Assembly: GCF_021010565.1 (NCBI RefSeq)
Contig: NZ_JAJNAY010000003.1
Coordinates: 62,001 to 126,000 of the forward strand
Source of the DNA: Chryseobacterium turcicum
Lineage (GTDB): Bacteria > Bacteroidota > Bacteroidia > Flavobacteriales > Weeksellaceae
Reading direction: 5' to 3'
Length of the DNA stretch: 64,000 nt
Shown: positions 42,309 to 51,125 of the stretch, piece by piece
How positions within the stretch are numbered: position 1 is the stretch's first letter
Layout: each line of letters begins with the position of its first letter
Notes under the pieces: model-generated
Told to the model about the DNA's origin: nothing
Seen by the model: only the letters and a program-made list of their open reading frames with translations
Databases searched by the model: none
Position numbers and translations under genes: made by a program

Positions 42309-43932
42309 TATAAAATCTTACTTTGAAAAAGGACAGTTTGTTGTTCCTGAATATCAACGTGGCTATAAATGGTCTGTAAAAGATAAAAAAAATGAAAGCT
42401 CAATAACTTATTTTATAAAATCTCTAAGACAAGCTTATGATAATGAGCTTAAAGAGTATTTCATTGAGGCTGTGACAGTAGTAGAAGAAAGTGGAAAAAT
42501 TATTCTTGTGGATGGACAGCAAAGAACAACTTCTCTTTTCCTTCTATTTGCATTTTTAGAAGATAAAGATTTTATAAAAAATAAATTGAATTATGATGTT
42601 CGTAAGGACAGTCATGAGTGGCTTAACAATTATTTATTAGAGTCCGCATATTCTCCAGATGAAGATGATAGTCAGGATATTTATTATTTCAAACAAGCTA
42701 TTATTCAAATCAAAAATATTCTTGACGAAAATTTCGACCTTAGAGATTTTTCATTGTTTATTAAAAATAATGTCTTTCTTCTCTACAATGTAATTTCTAA
42801 AGATAAAGCCATAAATACATTTATTGCTTTAAATGGCTTGAAAGCAATAATGAAAGATGAAGAATTAATTAAATCTGATTTACTTATTAAATCATCAAGA
42901 ATTCAAAACAACATTAATCAGAATAAAGAACAGCAATTCGGAATTGAATGGAAAATTAATGAAGATCGGGGACGATTAGCCAGAAATTGGGATAAGTGGC
43001 TATATTGGTGGAACCAAGATGAAATAAAAGATTATTTTGGTACGGGAAATCATCATCCTTTGTATTATCTCTTAATAACATACTGGAATATAAGTGGTGA
43101 AAATAAAAAATCAAAAGATTTTTCATTTGACAACTTTAAATCTCAATTTATATCTGATGGTATAAGTGCGAAAAAACACTTTGAGGGTCTTCGAAAACTT
43201 CAAAAAACCTTTGAAGACTTATATAATAACCCCCTAAGTCATAATTTTTTAGGCTTAATACTTAAAACCAGCAACTCGAGAGAAAGCTCTTTACGCTATT
43301 TTTTAGATGCAAAAAACACGGATAAAATTAAATTGGAAGAATATTCAAAATGGTCTTTGATAGGATCAACACATCTCGAAATTATAAACAATACAACTGA
43401 AAAAGTTAATGATTTAGAGACGGAAGAATATGTATGTGTCAAAAATAGAAAAGCTAGAGAAGCAATTGATCTAGTTAACGAAAAATATGTTTATTGGAAC
43501 GAAAATGATGGAGAATACAAAGATTCTAGAAAAGAATTCGCATTTCGATTTTTGTTACTTCTAAACATTTTGGAGGATAATAAACTTAAAAGAAAATTTG
43601 ATTTTTCAATCTGGCAAAATCGATCTTTAGAGCATATTTTTCCAAAGTCGAAAATGAAGATTCTTGACTTTAATAATGATGATTATATTGAAGGTAGTAT
43701 TCATTGTATTGGAAACTTGGTCTTACTTTATGGAAAAGATAATTCTTCTTTTGGGGCGAAAGATTTCTCTGAGAAAAAAGACACCTATTTTAATACATCT
43801 CTTACATTTTCAAGCAGAAATCTCCTACATACAATATCTACATTTTCGAAGTCAAGTTGGACAGAAATAGAAATAATTTCCAACAAAACATCAACCATCA
43901 AATACTTGAATAAATATTATGAATTTAATTAA
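42292..43932 (+). CDS. DUF262-DUF1524 protein (GmrSD-like) with HNH-type end
   Basis: A 546-residue protein. The N-terminal DUF262 domain has VPEYQRGYKWSVKDK at about 18 and the nucleotide-site motif ILVDGQQRTTSLFLLF at about 65-80. The C-terminal DUF1524 domain carries SLEHIFPKSKM at about 445 and CIGNLVLLYGKDNSSFGAKD at about 470, an HNH-like nuclease with H, N and N positions intact. The family includes the type IV restriction enzyme GmrSD and the BrxU and SspE anti-phage proteins. The gene overlaps the next DUF262 gene by 14 bases. Confidence 0.88.
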   Translation: MGTKINIKSYFEKGQFVVPEYQRGYKWSVKDKKNESSITYFIKSLRQAYDNELKEYFIEAVTVVEESGKIILVDGQQRTTSLFLLFAFLEDKDFIKNKLNYDVRKDSHEWLNNYLLESAYSPDEDDSQDIYYFKQAIIQIKNILDENFDLRDFSLFIKNNVFLLYNVISKDKAINTFIALNGLKAIMKDEELIKSDLLIKSSRIQNNINQNKEQQFGIEWKINEDRGRLARNWDKWLYWWNQDEIKDYFGTGNHHPLYYLLITYWNISGENKKSKDFSFDNFKSQFISDGISAKKHFEGLRKLQKTFEDLYNNPLSHNFLGLILKTSNSRESSLRYFLDAKNTDKIKLEEYSKWSLIGSTHLEIINNTTEKVNDLETEEYVCVKNRKAREAIDLVNEKYVYWNENDGEYKDSRKEFAFRFLLLLNILEDNKLKRKFDFSIWQNRSLEHIFPKSKMKILDFNNDDYIEGSIHCIGNLVLLYGKDNSSFGAKDFSEKKDTYFNTSLTFSSRNLLHTISTFSKSSWTEIEIISNKTSTIKYLNKYYEFN

Positions 43933-46057
43933 TACACAAGAATATTCATTAAAGGAATTATTTTCCACCTCCAATAGAAAAATTATAATCCCAGATTTTC
44001 AAAGAGATTATTGTTGGGGCGATAAGTCCCATGGGGAAAATAATGATAAAGATTTAGTCAATGATTTCTTAGATACGCTACTTGAAGAGTTTGATAACAA
44101 TAAATCTGAGATTATACTTGGCAAGATCGACGCCTATGAAAATCCTACTGATCATATCTATCTTACAGACGGTCAACAAAGAGTCACAACTTTGTATCTT
44201 TTGATTGGAATGCTGCACAAAAAATTTCAAGAAACATACCTGAAAAATTGTCTAATTTCTGATTTTGAAGAGTTGGATGACGATCAAGAACCTTATTTAC
44301 AATATGCAGTGAGAGAAACTACAGTATTCTTTCTGAGAGACTTAGTTAATGAGTTTTTTATTAAGGAAAATGATTTAAAAGTCTATGACATAAAAAATCA
44401 GGCTTGGTTTTTTAATGAATATACTTTAGATCCTTCAACAAAAAGCATGATATCAGCATTAGAAATTATCGAAAGTAAATCAGCAGATTTAACTTCAGAT
44501 TTTTGTCAGTTTGTGGTTGAAAATATTAAAATTCAATATTATAATGTTCAAGATAAAAAGCATGGAGAAGAGCGCTTTGTCATAATCAATACAACTGGGA
44601 AAAGTCTTACAGTTTCAGAAAATATAAAACCAATTTTATTAGGAAATACACAAAACTCAGAATTGGCAAAGCAATGGGAAGAAAGAGAAACATGGTTTTG
44701 GAAAAACAAAAAAAAAGATGAAAACATTTCAGATGAAGGTGTGAATGATTTTCTCACGTGGTATTTTAAGATAAAGAAACAGCAAGACAATATTGATATC
44801 ATCAAGGAAGCTAAATTTCTATTAAGAAAAAATGATAATGAGGGCAATTTAAATAATATTAACGTTTATTTTGAAGCTTTGAAAACCATTATTTCGTTAC
44901 TCGAAATTGAAAAATTTCAAAATCAATTCACTTACATTAATGGTAAAAACAATGTTTTAAATATTGTTGATATTAGAAATCTTAATTTAGAAAGAGTGCA
45001 CAATATTTTGTTACCATTGCTAGCATTCATTGTTAAATTTGAGGATATAGAATCTATCTATGAATTCCTCAGAAGATTAAGAAAAAATTATTTTGATTTA
45101 AAAAGAAAGCACAGAAAGAACAACTATTTGGATTGGAGATATGTTCTTAAAATAATAGAAATTTCTAATTCATTACAGGAAATTCTAACTTTTAATACTA
45201 TCGAAAATTCAATAGAAAGAATATCAAATATTCCAGTTAACATTTGGTATAATGATGAAGAAAAAACAAAAGAACAACTATCAGAGCATAAAAACTTAAT
45301 TAACAAATGGGAGGATCATCCTGACTTCATGGGAGATCTATTTCCTCTTTTTGCCATTAGTGAAAATTTAAATATTTCTGATTTAGAAAAATTTTACACT
45401 GCTTATCTAAAAATAAATCCGAAGCAGTTTACTTACTCTACCAATATTAAACTCGGAAATATTTATCGATTAATTCTATACCTGAATGATGGTGTTTTTG
45501 AGCACCGAACCGTGGATGGATGGGGCTATTGTATGCGTAATAACTCGGATAAAAAATTATTTCTTCATACTGATTTCAAAATAATTTGGAAAAATTTCAA
45601 ATCACTTTCAGAACAAGAATTATTGGAGTTTTTTAACGATAGGCTTAAAGAATTTTTTAAAACTACCGTTTTACGACATGGCGAAAATGTAGTCGAATTT
45701 GAAGATCTAATTAAAGACACCCGTAAGATTGGCCACTACGAAAGAGTTTTATTATGGGCAATTTTAGAGTTTTTAGATAATGACAATGAGATGTATTTTG
45801 ATGGAAGTATTGCACAATTTTGGGAGAAACCTAATTTGATAAAAGTTGAAAATACAATGTCTGAAAATCAAATACAAGATTATTCTATAGGTAATTTAAT
45901 TCTTGGAACGAGTTATTACAATAATAAAACGGGAAAATTTGACTATTGCCAATATCCATTGATGAAAATGCTGCAGGATAAAAAATCAACAATAACACAA
46001 TCAGAAATCGAGGAAAATACCACAAGAATTACTCGAAAATTAAAAACTTTAATATAA
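43919..46057 (+). CDS. Second DUF262 protein without an HNH end
   Basis: A 712-residue protein. The N-terminal DUF262 domain has IIIPDFQRDYCWGD at about 24 and IYLTDGQQRVTTLYLLIG at about 80. The long C-terminal part is helical and shows no HNH/DUF1524 motif. It contains HRTVDGWGYCMRNNSDKKLF and KIGHYERVLLWAILEFLDND late in the chain. The translational overlap with the nuclease-bearing DUF262 protein suggests a two-component unit in which both hydrolyse nucleotide and one cuts. Partnership is inferred from overlap only. Confidence 0.82.
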   Translation: MNLINTQEYSLKELFSTSNRKIIIPDFQRDYCWGDKSHGENNDKDLVNDFLDTLLEEFDNNKSEIILGKIDAYENPTDHIYLTDGQQRVTTLYLLIGMLHKKFQETYLKNCLISDFEELDDDQEPYLQYAVRETTVFFLRDLVNEFFIKENDLKVYDIKNQAWFFNEYTLDPSTKSMISALEIIESKSADLTSDFCQFVVENIKIQYYNVQDKKHGEERFVIINTTGKSLTVSENIKPILLGNTQNSELAKQWEERETWFWKNKKKDENISDEGVNDFLTWYFKIKKQQDNIDIIKEAKFLLRKNDNEGNLNNINVYFEALKTIISLLEIEKFQNQFTYINGKNNVLNIVDIRNLNLERVHNILLPLLAFIVKFEDIESIYEFLRRLRKNYFDLKRKHRKNNYLDWRYVLKIIEISNSLQEILTFNTIENSIERISNIPVNIWYNDEEKTKEQLSEHKNLINKWEDHPDFMGDLFPLFAISENLNISDLEKFYTAYLKINPKQFTYSTNIKLGNIYRLILYLNDGVFEHRTVDGWGYCMRNNSDKKLFLHTDFKIIWKNFKSLSEQELLEFFNDRLKEFFKTTVLRHGENVVEFEDLIKDTRKIGHYERVLLWAILEFLDNDNEMYFDGSIAQFWEKPNLIKVENTMSENQIQDYSIGNLILGTSYYNNKTGKFDYCQYPLMKMLQDKKSTITQSEIEENTTRITRKLKTLI

Positions 46058-46112
46058 ATATACCCCGCCACCCCTTGTCCAACTCCCCATCTACCTTTGT
46101 CAAAAAAAGAAC
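46058..46112. other. Short C-rich intergenic stretch
   Basis: The 55 bases between the second DUF262 gene and the split ATPase gene contain an unusual C-rich stretch (CCCCGCCACCCC) within otherwise low-GC sequence. No hairpin or gene is evident. Confidence 0.4.
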
Positions 46113-46297
46113 ATGGAGACAACGACAAAAAAGCAAATTCTTGAAAATATCGGGAAAGTTTATGAAAAAGCAAAAGCTTGTCATTTGGAAGAATCATTCT
46201 TCAAAAGTATAGAAGCTGAGATTGATAGTCTTTCCCAATATTTTAAGACAACCGAGGTGCAGACCTTTTTTATTGCAATGGTTTTTACTTTTAATTA

Positions 46298-47270
46298 CTC
46301 GTAGTGCATTATTAAATTAATTCAATTTTAAGTCTATTCATTTTTCTACTGAAAACAAAAACATTTACAAACTGAATGAAAGTTAATGCTGTTATTTTGC
46401 TCAATACCCTTGTTTTAAAACCGTTAAAAGATTTTGCGTAATTGTTTCTGATTTTAAATTGGTCGCAAAGTTGAGAGAATAAAGTCTCAATTCTTTTTCT
46501 GGATTTTCTGAAAATATATTTTTGTTTTTGATAATTTTTTTGGTTGTTTCTCATGGGTGTATCCAGCTTTATATTCGCATAATTGAACAAATCTGTTTGC
46601 ACTTGGGTGGATAAATAACCCCTGTCTCCAATCAACGTACAATTGTTCATTTGATGCTTGATATCTTGCAAAAAATGAATATCATGAATGCTTGCTGTAG
46701 AAATATCAAAACTTTGGAAAACTCCGGAAACAGAACAAACAGCATGTAATTTGTAACCATAATAATAACTCGATTGAGAAGCGCAATAACCTTTGCTGGG
46801 AAACGAAAATTCATTTTCCTTACAAATTTTAGAGCGGTTCGCTCTTGCGTTTTTACAGATTTCTAAAGGCATCGAATCTACAATAAAAGTGGTTTCCATC
46901 TCATTAAATTTAGCAACCATAAGTTTTCTAATATTTTCCAAGTGTAAGAAAAGCTTTCTTTTTCTGCGATTAAACACACTTCTCTCAATCATTCCCTTTA
47001 GTTTTGAATTAGAGAGGTATCTAAACAACTGATATTCTGAATCTATCGATAAATATTCCGCAGAAATATTTATTGCAATGAGCTCTAAATCAGATAATTT
47101 TGGTTTAATTGGTTTGAAATAAAAATTTTCTTTGATGGTTAATTTTCTTAATTCCTTTAAAATAAAATCGTAAATTGCATCTAGGTCATTCATAACGTAT
47201 TAGATTGATAGTCAATACAATATACGAAATTTTCGTATTATGAGTAACCTTTTTTATAATGCACTACGGG
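46298..47270. mobile_element. IS982-family insertion sequence
   Basis: The element is about 973 bp, with terminal inverted repeats CTCGTAGTGCATTATT on the left and CCCGTAGTGCATTATA on the right. It is flanked by direct repeats TTTTAATTA at 46289-46297 and 47272-47280. The single transposase gene runs leftward. The size and gene are standard for IS982. Confidence 0.92.
46312..47193 (-). CDS. IS982-family transposase
   Basis: A 293-residue DDE transposase. The N-terminal DUF4372-like region (KPKLSDLELIAINISAEYLS) precedes the catalytic domain: FIVDSMPLEICKNARANRSK, then YYYGYKLHAVCSVSG, then CTLIGDRGYLSTQVQ and KSRKRIETLFSQLCDQFKIR. The D, D and E positions and the Y-G-x-K-L motif match IS982. 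It fills almost the entire element and appears intact. Confidence 0.95.
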   Translation of the reverse strand: MNDLDAIYDFILKELRKLTIKENFYFKPIKPKLSDLELIAINISAEYLSIDSEYQLFRYLSNSKLKGMIERSVFNRRKRKLFLHLENIRKLMVAKFNEMETTFIVDSMPLEICKNARANRSKICKENEFSFPSKGYCASQSSYYYGYKLHAVCSVSGVFQSFDISTASIHDIHFLQDIKHQMNNCTLIGDRGYLSTQVQTDLFNYANIKLDTPMRNNQKNYQKQKYIFRKSRKRIETLFSQLCDQFKIRNNYAKSFNGFKTRVLSKITALTFIQFVNVFVFSRKMNRLKIELI

Positions 47271-48769
47271 TTTTTAATTATAAAGGTGATACGGCAGATC
47301 TTAATATTTTAAGTGATTACTTTGGCTGTAATCCGCTGCGAATGTTGGAGTTTCATGAGGAGCTAGAAAATCTCTGCAAGAAAGGTCTTTTCCATAAAGA
47401 GAAATCGAAACGGAGATTGAAAATTTCAGGCGCTGGAGATCAGTATACAGTGGAAGAAAAAATAACTGAAGCCGTATTACAAGGTCTTCCATTGCCACAA
47501 ATTAAAGCCAAAAAAGCATCAAGCATTACAGAGCTTTTGGAACAAATTTATGATTTGGGAACGAAAAGGGATGAAGACATTATTTCAACAATGACACTGT
47601 TTAGAGAAACAGAATTTCATATTGAAAAAAACATGCATTTGCCGCTTATCAATAGGATTTCTCAACTCGAATTCAGAATTCAAGAAACTTATCTTTTCCT
47701 CTATCTCATTTGGAAAACCATTTCTGGAAGCGAGACAACAGATATCGGACGCGCATTAGAAGGTATTTATGATATGAAGCAGGTGAGATTTGATAAGATG
47801 CAAAAGCTTATCTCTGAAGAACACATTTTAGTTAAAAATAACTGGGTTGAAATTGTTCCTGCTGATTTTTTCAATGATACAGAAATGAAACTGACGGATG
47901 TTTCACTTCAGTTTTTAAATGATTGCGATATTAAATTATTTATCAAAAAAAAGAAAAAAAACAATGTCATTGAGCCCTCAGACATTATTCAGAGAGAACT
48001 CATTTTTGATTTAGAAGAAATGAAACAATTGGAAACTCTGAAAAATCTGTTGCAGGAAGAAAAGTTTGTTGAAACTCAGAAAAGACTTAAAGAAAAGGGA
48101 TTACCAGAAGGGATTACTGTCTTGTTACATGGCCACCCCGGAACGGGAAAGACCGAAGTCGTTAATCAGCTGGCAAAAGCAACAAAACGACAGATTATGA
48201 AAGTGGATATCAGTCAGACAAAATCGAAATGGTTTGGTGAAAGTGAAAAAATGATCAAACGAATTTTTACAGATTATCAGACATTTTCAAAAGATTGTGA
48301 TCAAACACCAATTCTACTGTTTAACGAAGCAGATGCTATCATTTCAAAAAGAAAAGAGTTGACTTCATCGAATGTTGCCCAGACAGAAAATGCAGTACAG
48401 AATATCCTCCTTGAAGAGCTAGAAAACTTTGCAGGAATACTGATGGCGACAACAAATTTGGCAGAAAACCTGGATTCTGCTTTTGACAGAAGATTTCTTT
48501 TTAAAATAGTCTTTCATAAACCAGGCACTGAAGTGAGAGCAAAGATTTGGAAATCCAAAATTGCTACACTGAGAAGTTGGCAATATAATAATCTTGCAGA
48601 AAAATTTGATTTTTCAGGCGGGCAAATTGATAATATTATCCGTAAAATTGAGATACAGCAGATCATTAATAATGTACCGATAAATTTCGAAGGCATTGAG
48701 TCTTTCTGTAATGAAGAAATGATGATTCCTCAAAACTCTGCAATAGGCTTTATTCATTCAAAAAATTAG
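47240..48769 (+). CDS. AAA+ ATPase with an IS-derived start
   Basis: A 509-residue frame starting inside the right end of the IS982 element, where MSNLFYNALR is IS sequence. It then continues in frame into the host gene from VFNYKGD. The ATPase domain has Walker A LLHGHPGTGKTEVVNQ at about 292 and Walker B PILLFNEADAII at about 358, with an asparagine in place of the usual DE first acid. The arginine-finger region is NLDSAFDRRFLFK at about 418. It resembles FtsH/p97-type AAA modules. Whether this version is translated depends on a ribosome site in the IS; none is obvious. Confidence 0.8.
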   Translation: MSNLFYNALRVFNYKGDTADLNILSDYFGCNPLRMLEFHEELENLCKKGLFHKEKSKRRLKISGAGDQYTVEEKITEAVLQGLPLPQIKAKKASSITELLEQIYDLGTKRDEDIISTMTLFRETEFHIEKNMHLPLINRISQLEFRIQETYLFLYLIWKTISGSETTDIGRALEGIYDMKQVRFDKMQKLISEEHILVKNNWVEIVPADFFNDTEMKLTDVSLQFLNDCDIKLFIKKKKKNNVIEPSDIIQRELIFDLEEMKQLETLKNLLQEEKFVETQKRLKEKGLPEGITVLLHGHPGTGKTEVVNQLAKATKRQIMKVDISQTKSKWFGESEKMIKRIFTDYQTFSKDCDQTPILLFNEADAIISKRKELTSSNVAQTENAVQNILLEELENFAGILMATTNLAENLDSAFDRRFLFKIVFHKPGTEVRAKIWKSKIATLRSWQYNNLAEKFDFSGGQIDNIIRKIEIQQIINNVPINFEGIESFCNEEMMIPQNSAIGFIHSKN

Positions 48770-48771
48770 AA

Positions 48772-49005
48772 ATGGCAACGATAACAAGTATGGGAATTAA
48801 GCTCATCAGAATTTCACCTGCAAATTTCTATCTTTTGGAAATTTCAGATAACGCAGGGATTTCCTGAACAGTTAGATATTCCGGTTCGAAAGAAGTAGGA
48901 GAGTTTTATGATCTGAAACGGCGAGGAGAAACTATTTTTGCACTCACTTCAACCGGTACATTTCGCTCAGTGGATGCCGGAGCGTATTGGATGAAGACAT
49001 CATGA
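48772..49005 (+). pseudogene. Small gene broken by one in-frame stop
   Basis: The frame starts two bases after the ATPase stop and encodes MATITSMGIKLIRISPANFY to DNAGIS. It meets TGA at 48865-48867 and continues with YSGSKEVGEFYDLKRRGETI and FALTSTGTFRSVDAGAYW to a stop at 49003. Coding character is equal on both sides. The stop probably replaces a tryptophan codon. Intact, the protein would have 77 residues. It sits between the AAA+ gene and the WYL regulator. The family is not recognised. Confidence 0.65.
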
Positions 49006-49036
49006 TATTGGCATTTTAAATTTAAAAAAACAACCC

Positions 49037-49951
49037 ATGGCAAAACAAGAACAAATGCTCCGGCTTCAATATATTCAGGATTTTCTACGAACCCGCAAAG
49101 ATCGTGGGGCTACCTATTTGGAAATTGACCAATATCTTGAAAAAAAGTTTCAGGAAAAAGATCATGCAGATTTAAGTTTCTCCGAACGTACTTTCAAACG
49201 GGATCGGGAAGTGATGGAAAATGTTTTGGGAATCAAAATTATTTTTGATTTCAGCAAGAAAATTTATTTTATTGAAAATGAAGAGCTCACCAATGCTGAA
49301 GAATCTGTTTTCGATAATCTTCTTTTAGTAGAGGCTTACAGGGAAGCAAAAGCCAATTCTGAAATCATGTTTTTCGAACCGAGAAAATCCCGAGGTTTAA
49401 ATTTACTACACGGAATCATTCATGCCATTCTCCATCAAAATGTTTTAAGTTTCACGTACACTAAATTTTGGACAGACGAAACTTCTCAACGTGCTGTAGA
49501 ACCATATGCTTTAAAGGAGTTTCAACATCGTTGGTATCTTTTGGCTAATGAGTATAAAGCTGACAAACTCTTTGTCAAAACATTCGCTTTGGACAGAATT
49601 ATGGATCTCGAAATAAAAAGCACCAGGTTTAAAAAACAACAATATAACGTAAAAGAAGCTTTCAAAAACAGTTTTGGAATAATCTCGGCCGACGGCGAGC
49701 CACAAGAAATCATTCTTTCCTTCGACTGGGAACAGGGAAATTATATCAAATCTTTACCGCTCCATCATTCCCAAACCATCTTGAAAGAAGAGAAAGGAAG
49801 AACTTTCTTTAGATATTTATTATCTCCAACTTATGATTTCAAAAAAGAAATTTTGTCATTTGGGAATAGGGTAATGGTGGTTGCACCGAAGGATTTTCGG
49901 GAGAAAATTTTAGGTGAGATTGGGGAGATATTTAAAAATTATAATATTTAA
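49037..49951 (+). CDS. WYL-domain transcriptional regulator
   Basis: A 304-residue regulator. The N-terminal winged helix (residues 5-60, LRLQYIQDFLRTRKDRGATY and SFSERTFKRDREVMENVLG) is followed by a WYL domain at about 130-200 containing LKEFQHRWYLLANEYKADKL, and a WCX-type C-terminus. WYL regulators are often encoded with phage-defence systems, where they sense nucleic acids or nucleotides. It follows the AAA+ ATPase and the small broken gene in the same orientation, which supports a regulatory role for the island. Confidence 0.9.
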   Translation: MAKQEQMLRLQYIQDFLRTRKDRGATYLEIDQYLEKKFQEKDHADLSFSERTFKRDREVMENVLGIKIIFDFSKKIYFIENEELTNAEESVFDNLLLVEAYREAKANSEIMFFEPRKSRGLNLLHGIIHAILHQNVLSFTYTKFWTDETSQRAVEPYALKEFQHRWYLLANEYKADKLFVKTFALDRIMDLEIKSTRFKKQQYNVKEAFKNSFGIISADGEPQEIILSFDWEQGNYIKSLPLHHSQTILKEEKGRTFFRYLLSPTYDFKKEILSFGNRVMVVAPKDFREKILGEIGEIFKNYNI

Positions 49952-49963
49952 CCTGAGTTCGGG

Positions 49964-50359
49964 TTAAGCGAAGCTTAAAAATAATTGACCATCATTTACT
50001 TTTTTCAAGTTTAATGATGAATTTTCTTTGAAACTTGGTCTGTATTTTTTTACGTAAAATTCTCCATCTAAAAAAACAATAATTACATCGTTTTCTTTCG
50101 GTAACATTCCTTTTTGAATTATTAAAATATCACCGTCAAAAATTCCTATTCCATTTAGTGAATCGCCTGTAACAAAAGCAAAAAAAACAGTTTCTTTATC
50201 TTTTATTAGAAGCTTTAGAAGATCTATTGTATCTTCAGGAAAATCAAGTGCAGGACTTTCAAAACTTCCGTAACCACCTGCTTTTACTTTGGCAGGGAGA
50301 ACAGGGATAATAATATTATCATCATCCGTAAATTTTAATAATTGAATTGGACTTTTCAC
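49964..50359 (-). CDS. UmuD-like S24-family peptidase
   Basis: A 131-residue protein of the LexA/UmuD S24 family. The likely self-cleavage site is in VKAGGYGSF at about residues 25-33. The catalytic serine is in FVTGDSLNGIGIFDGDILII at about 62-80 and the lysine in GEFYVKKYRP at about 100. It has no DNA-binding domain, so it resembles UmuD rather than LexA. No umuC-like polymerase gene follows. It converges on the WYL regulator gene with a 12-base gap. Confidence 0.85.
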   Translation of the reverse strand: MKSPIQLLKFTDDDNIIIPVLPAKVKAGGYGSFESPALDFPEDTIDLLKLLIKDKETVFFAFVTGDSLNGIGIFDGDILIIQKGMLPKENDVIIVFLDGEFYVKKYRPSFKENSSLNLKKVNDGQLFLSFA

Positions 50360-50570
50360 ACTACAAAATTAGACAGATTTTTATAAGTTAATTTATGATT
50401 TCCGTTAAAGTTTTCTGCAACAAATCAAAATGCCCACTACGACAGAACTTGACGTAATTAAATTTTTATACAATAAATGTTTAATTGAGATTTAACCACT
50501 TAAAAATAATTTTTAAGTTTTTTTAAAAAAAATTTTGTAATTTTGTAAACTAAATAAGAAACCCAGCAAT

Positions 50571-50768
50571 TTGGTAATCACTGAGTTTCATATTGAACTT
50601 TAAATATTGATTTGTATTTATACAATCATCTAAACATCATTAAAGTGCGTTCCGTACACGATGTTTGCCAAAAGTGGAACTTTTGATTTATTTCATTTGA
50701 TTCTACATTTTAAAAGTTTAAAAACTACCTTGGGAATTGGCGTTTCAGATGGTAGTTTTTTTTTATTC
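50571..50768 (+). ncRNA. Candidate structured RNA, copy 1
   Basis: No gene is present here. The unit begins TTGGTAATCACTGA. It contains a hairpin AAACATC (50632-50638) with GATGTTT (50660-50666) enclosing the conserved ATTAAAGTGCGTTCC. GTTCC in the loop can pair with GGAAC at 50676-50680, a pseudoknot. The unit ends in a terminator-like hairpin, ACTACC with GGTAGT, then nine T. A second copy at 50939 keeps these features with compensatory changes, so RNA structure is well supported. The family is not recognised. Confidence 0.65.
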
Positions 50769-50938
50769 TTAATCCGGCGCTCCGGATATCTATTTCTAAT
50801 CTTCTGTTTCAACACTAAATTCAAAAAGTTTACTTTTAAGAGTACTCTTAAACTTTTTTTTCTTTAGTGAAAGCAAGCAGATTGCTACGATACATATAAA
50901 TAAAAGTACCGCTACAATCCAAATTGTTATCATTTCCA

Positions 50939-51125
50939 TTGGTAATCACTGATTTTCTTAACCCTAAATTGAGTATATATACTCCGACAAAAAGCATTAT
51001 TAAAGTGCGTTCCCTGCACGATGCTTTTGAATACAAAAAGTGGAACCTACGATTTATTTCATATGTTTTTTACATTTTAAAAGTTTGACTGTCTTGGAAA
51101 ATTGGCGTTTCAGATGACAGTATTA
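50939..51125 (+). ncRNA. Candidate structured RNA, copy 2
   Basis: The unit again begins TTGGTAATCACTGA. The first hairpin is AAAAGCAT (50990-50997) with ATGCTTTT (51021-51028) around ATTAAAGTGCGTTCC, with one extra G-C pair compared with copy 1. GTTCC and GGAAC (51042-51046) are kept. The final hairpin is ACTGTC (51088-51093) with GACAGT (51116-51121) around a nearly unchanged loop. Two of its six pairs differ from copy 1 and both stay paired. The T run after the hairpin is lost, so termination would be weaker. Confidence 0.62.

Larger units (their letters stand above)
46113..48769 (+). pseudogene. AAA+ ATPase gene split by an IS982-family element
   Basis: The 5' part (46113-46297) encodes METTTKKQILENIGKVYEKA to VFTFNY, and the 3' part resumes at 47281 with KGDTADLNILSDYFG. 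Removing the IS and one copy of the 9-base duplication TTTTAATTA gives an exact 558-codon frame (557 residues). The interruption falls in the N-terminal helical region, before the ATPase domain. The gene was probably part of the same operon as the DUF262 genes. Confidence 0.88.

Noticed and set aside
46062..46095. C-rich stretch as a possible regulatory element
   Set aside because: It is too short, with no dyad or repeat partner in the window; recorded only as an intergenic oddity.
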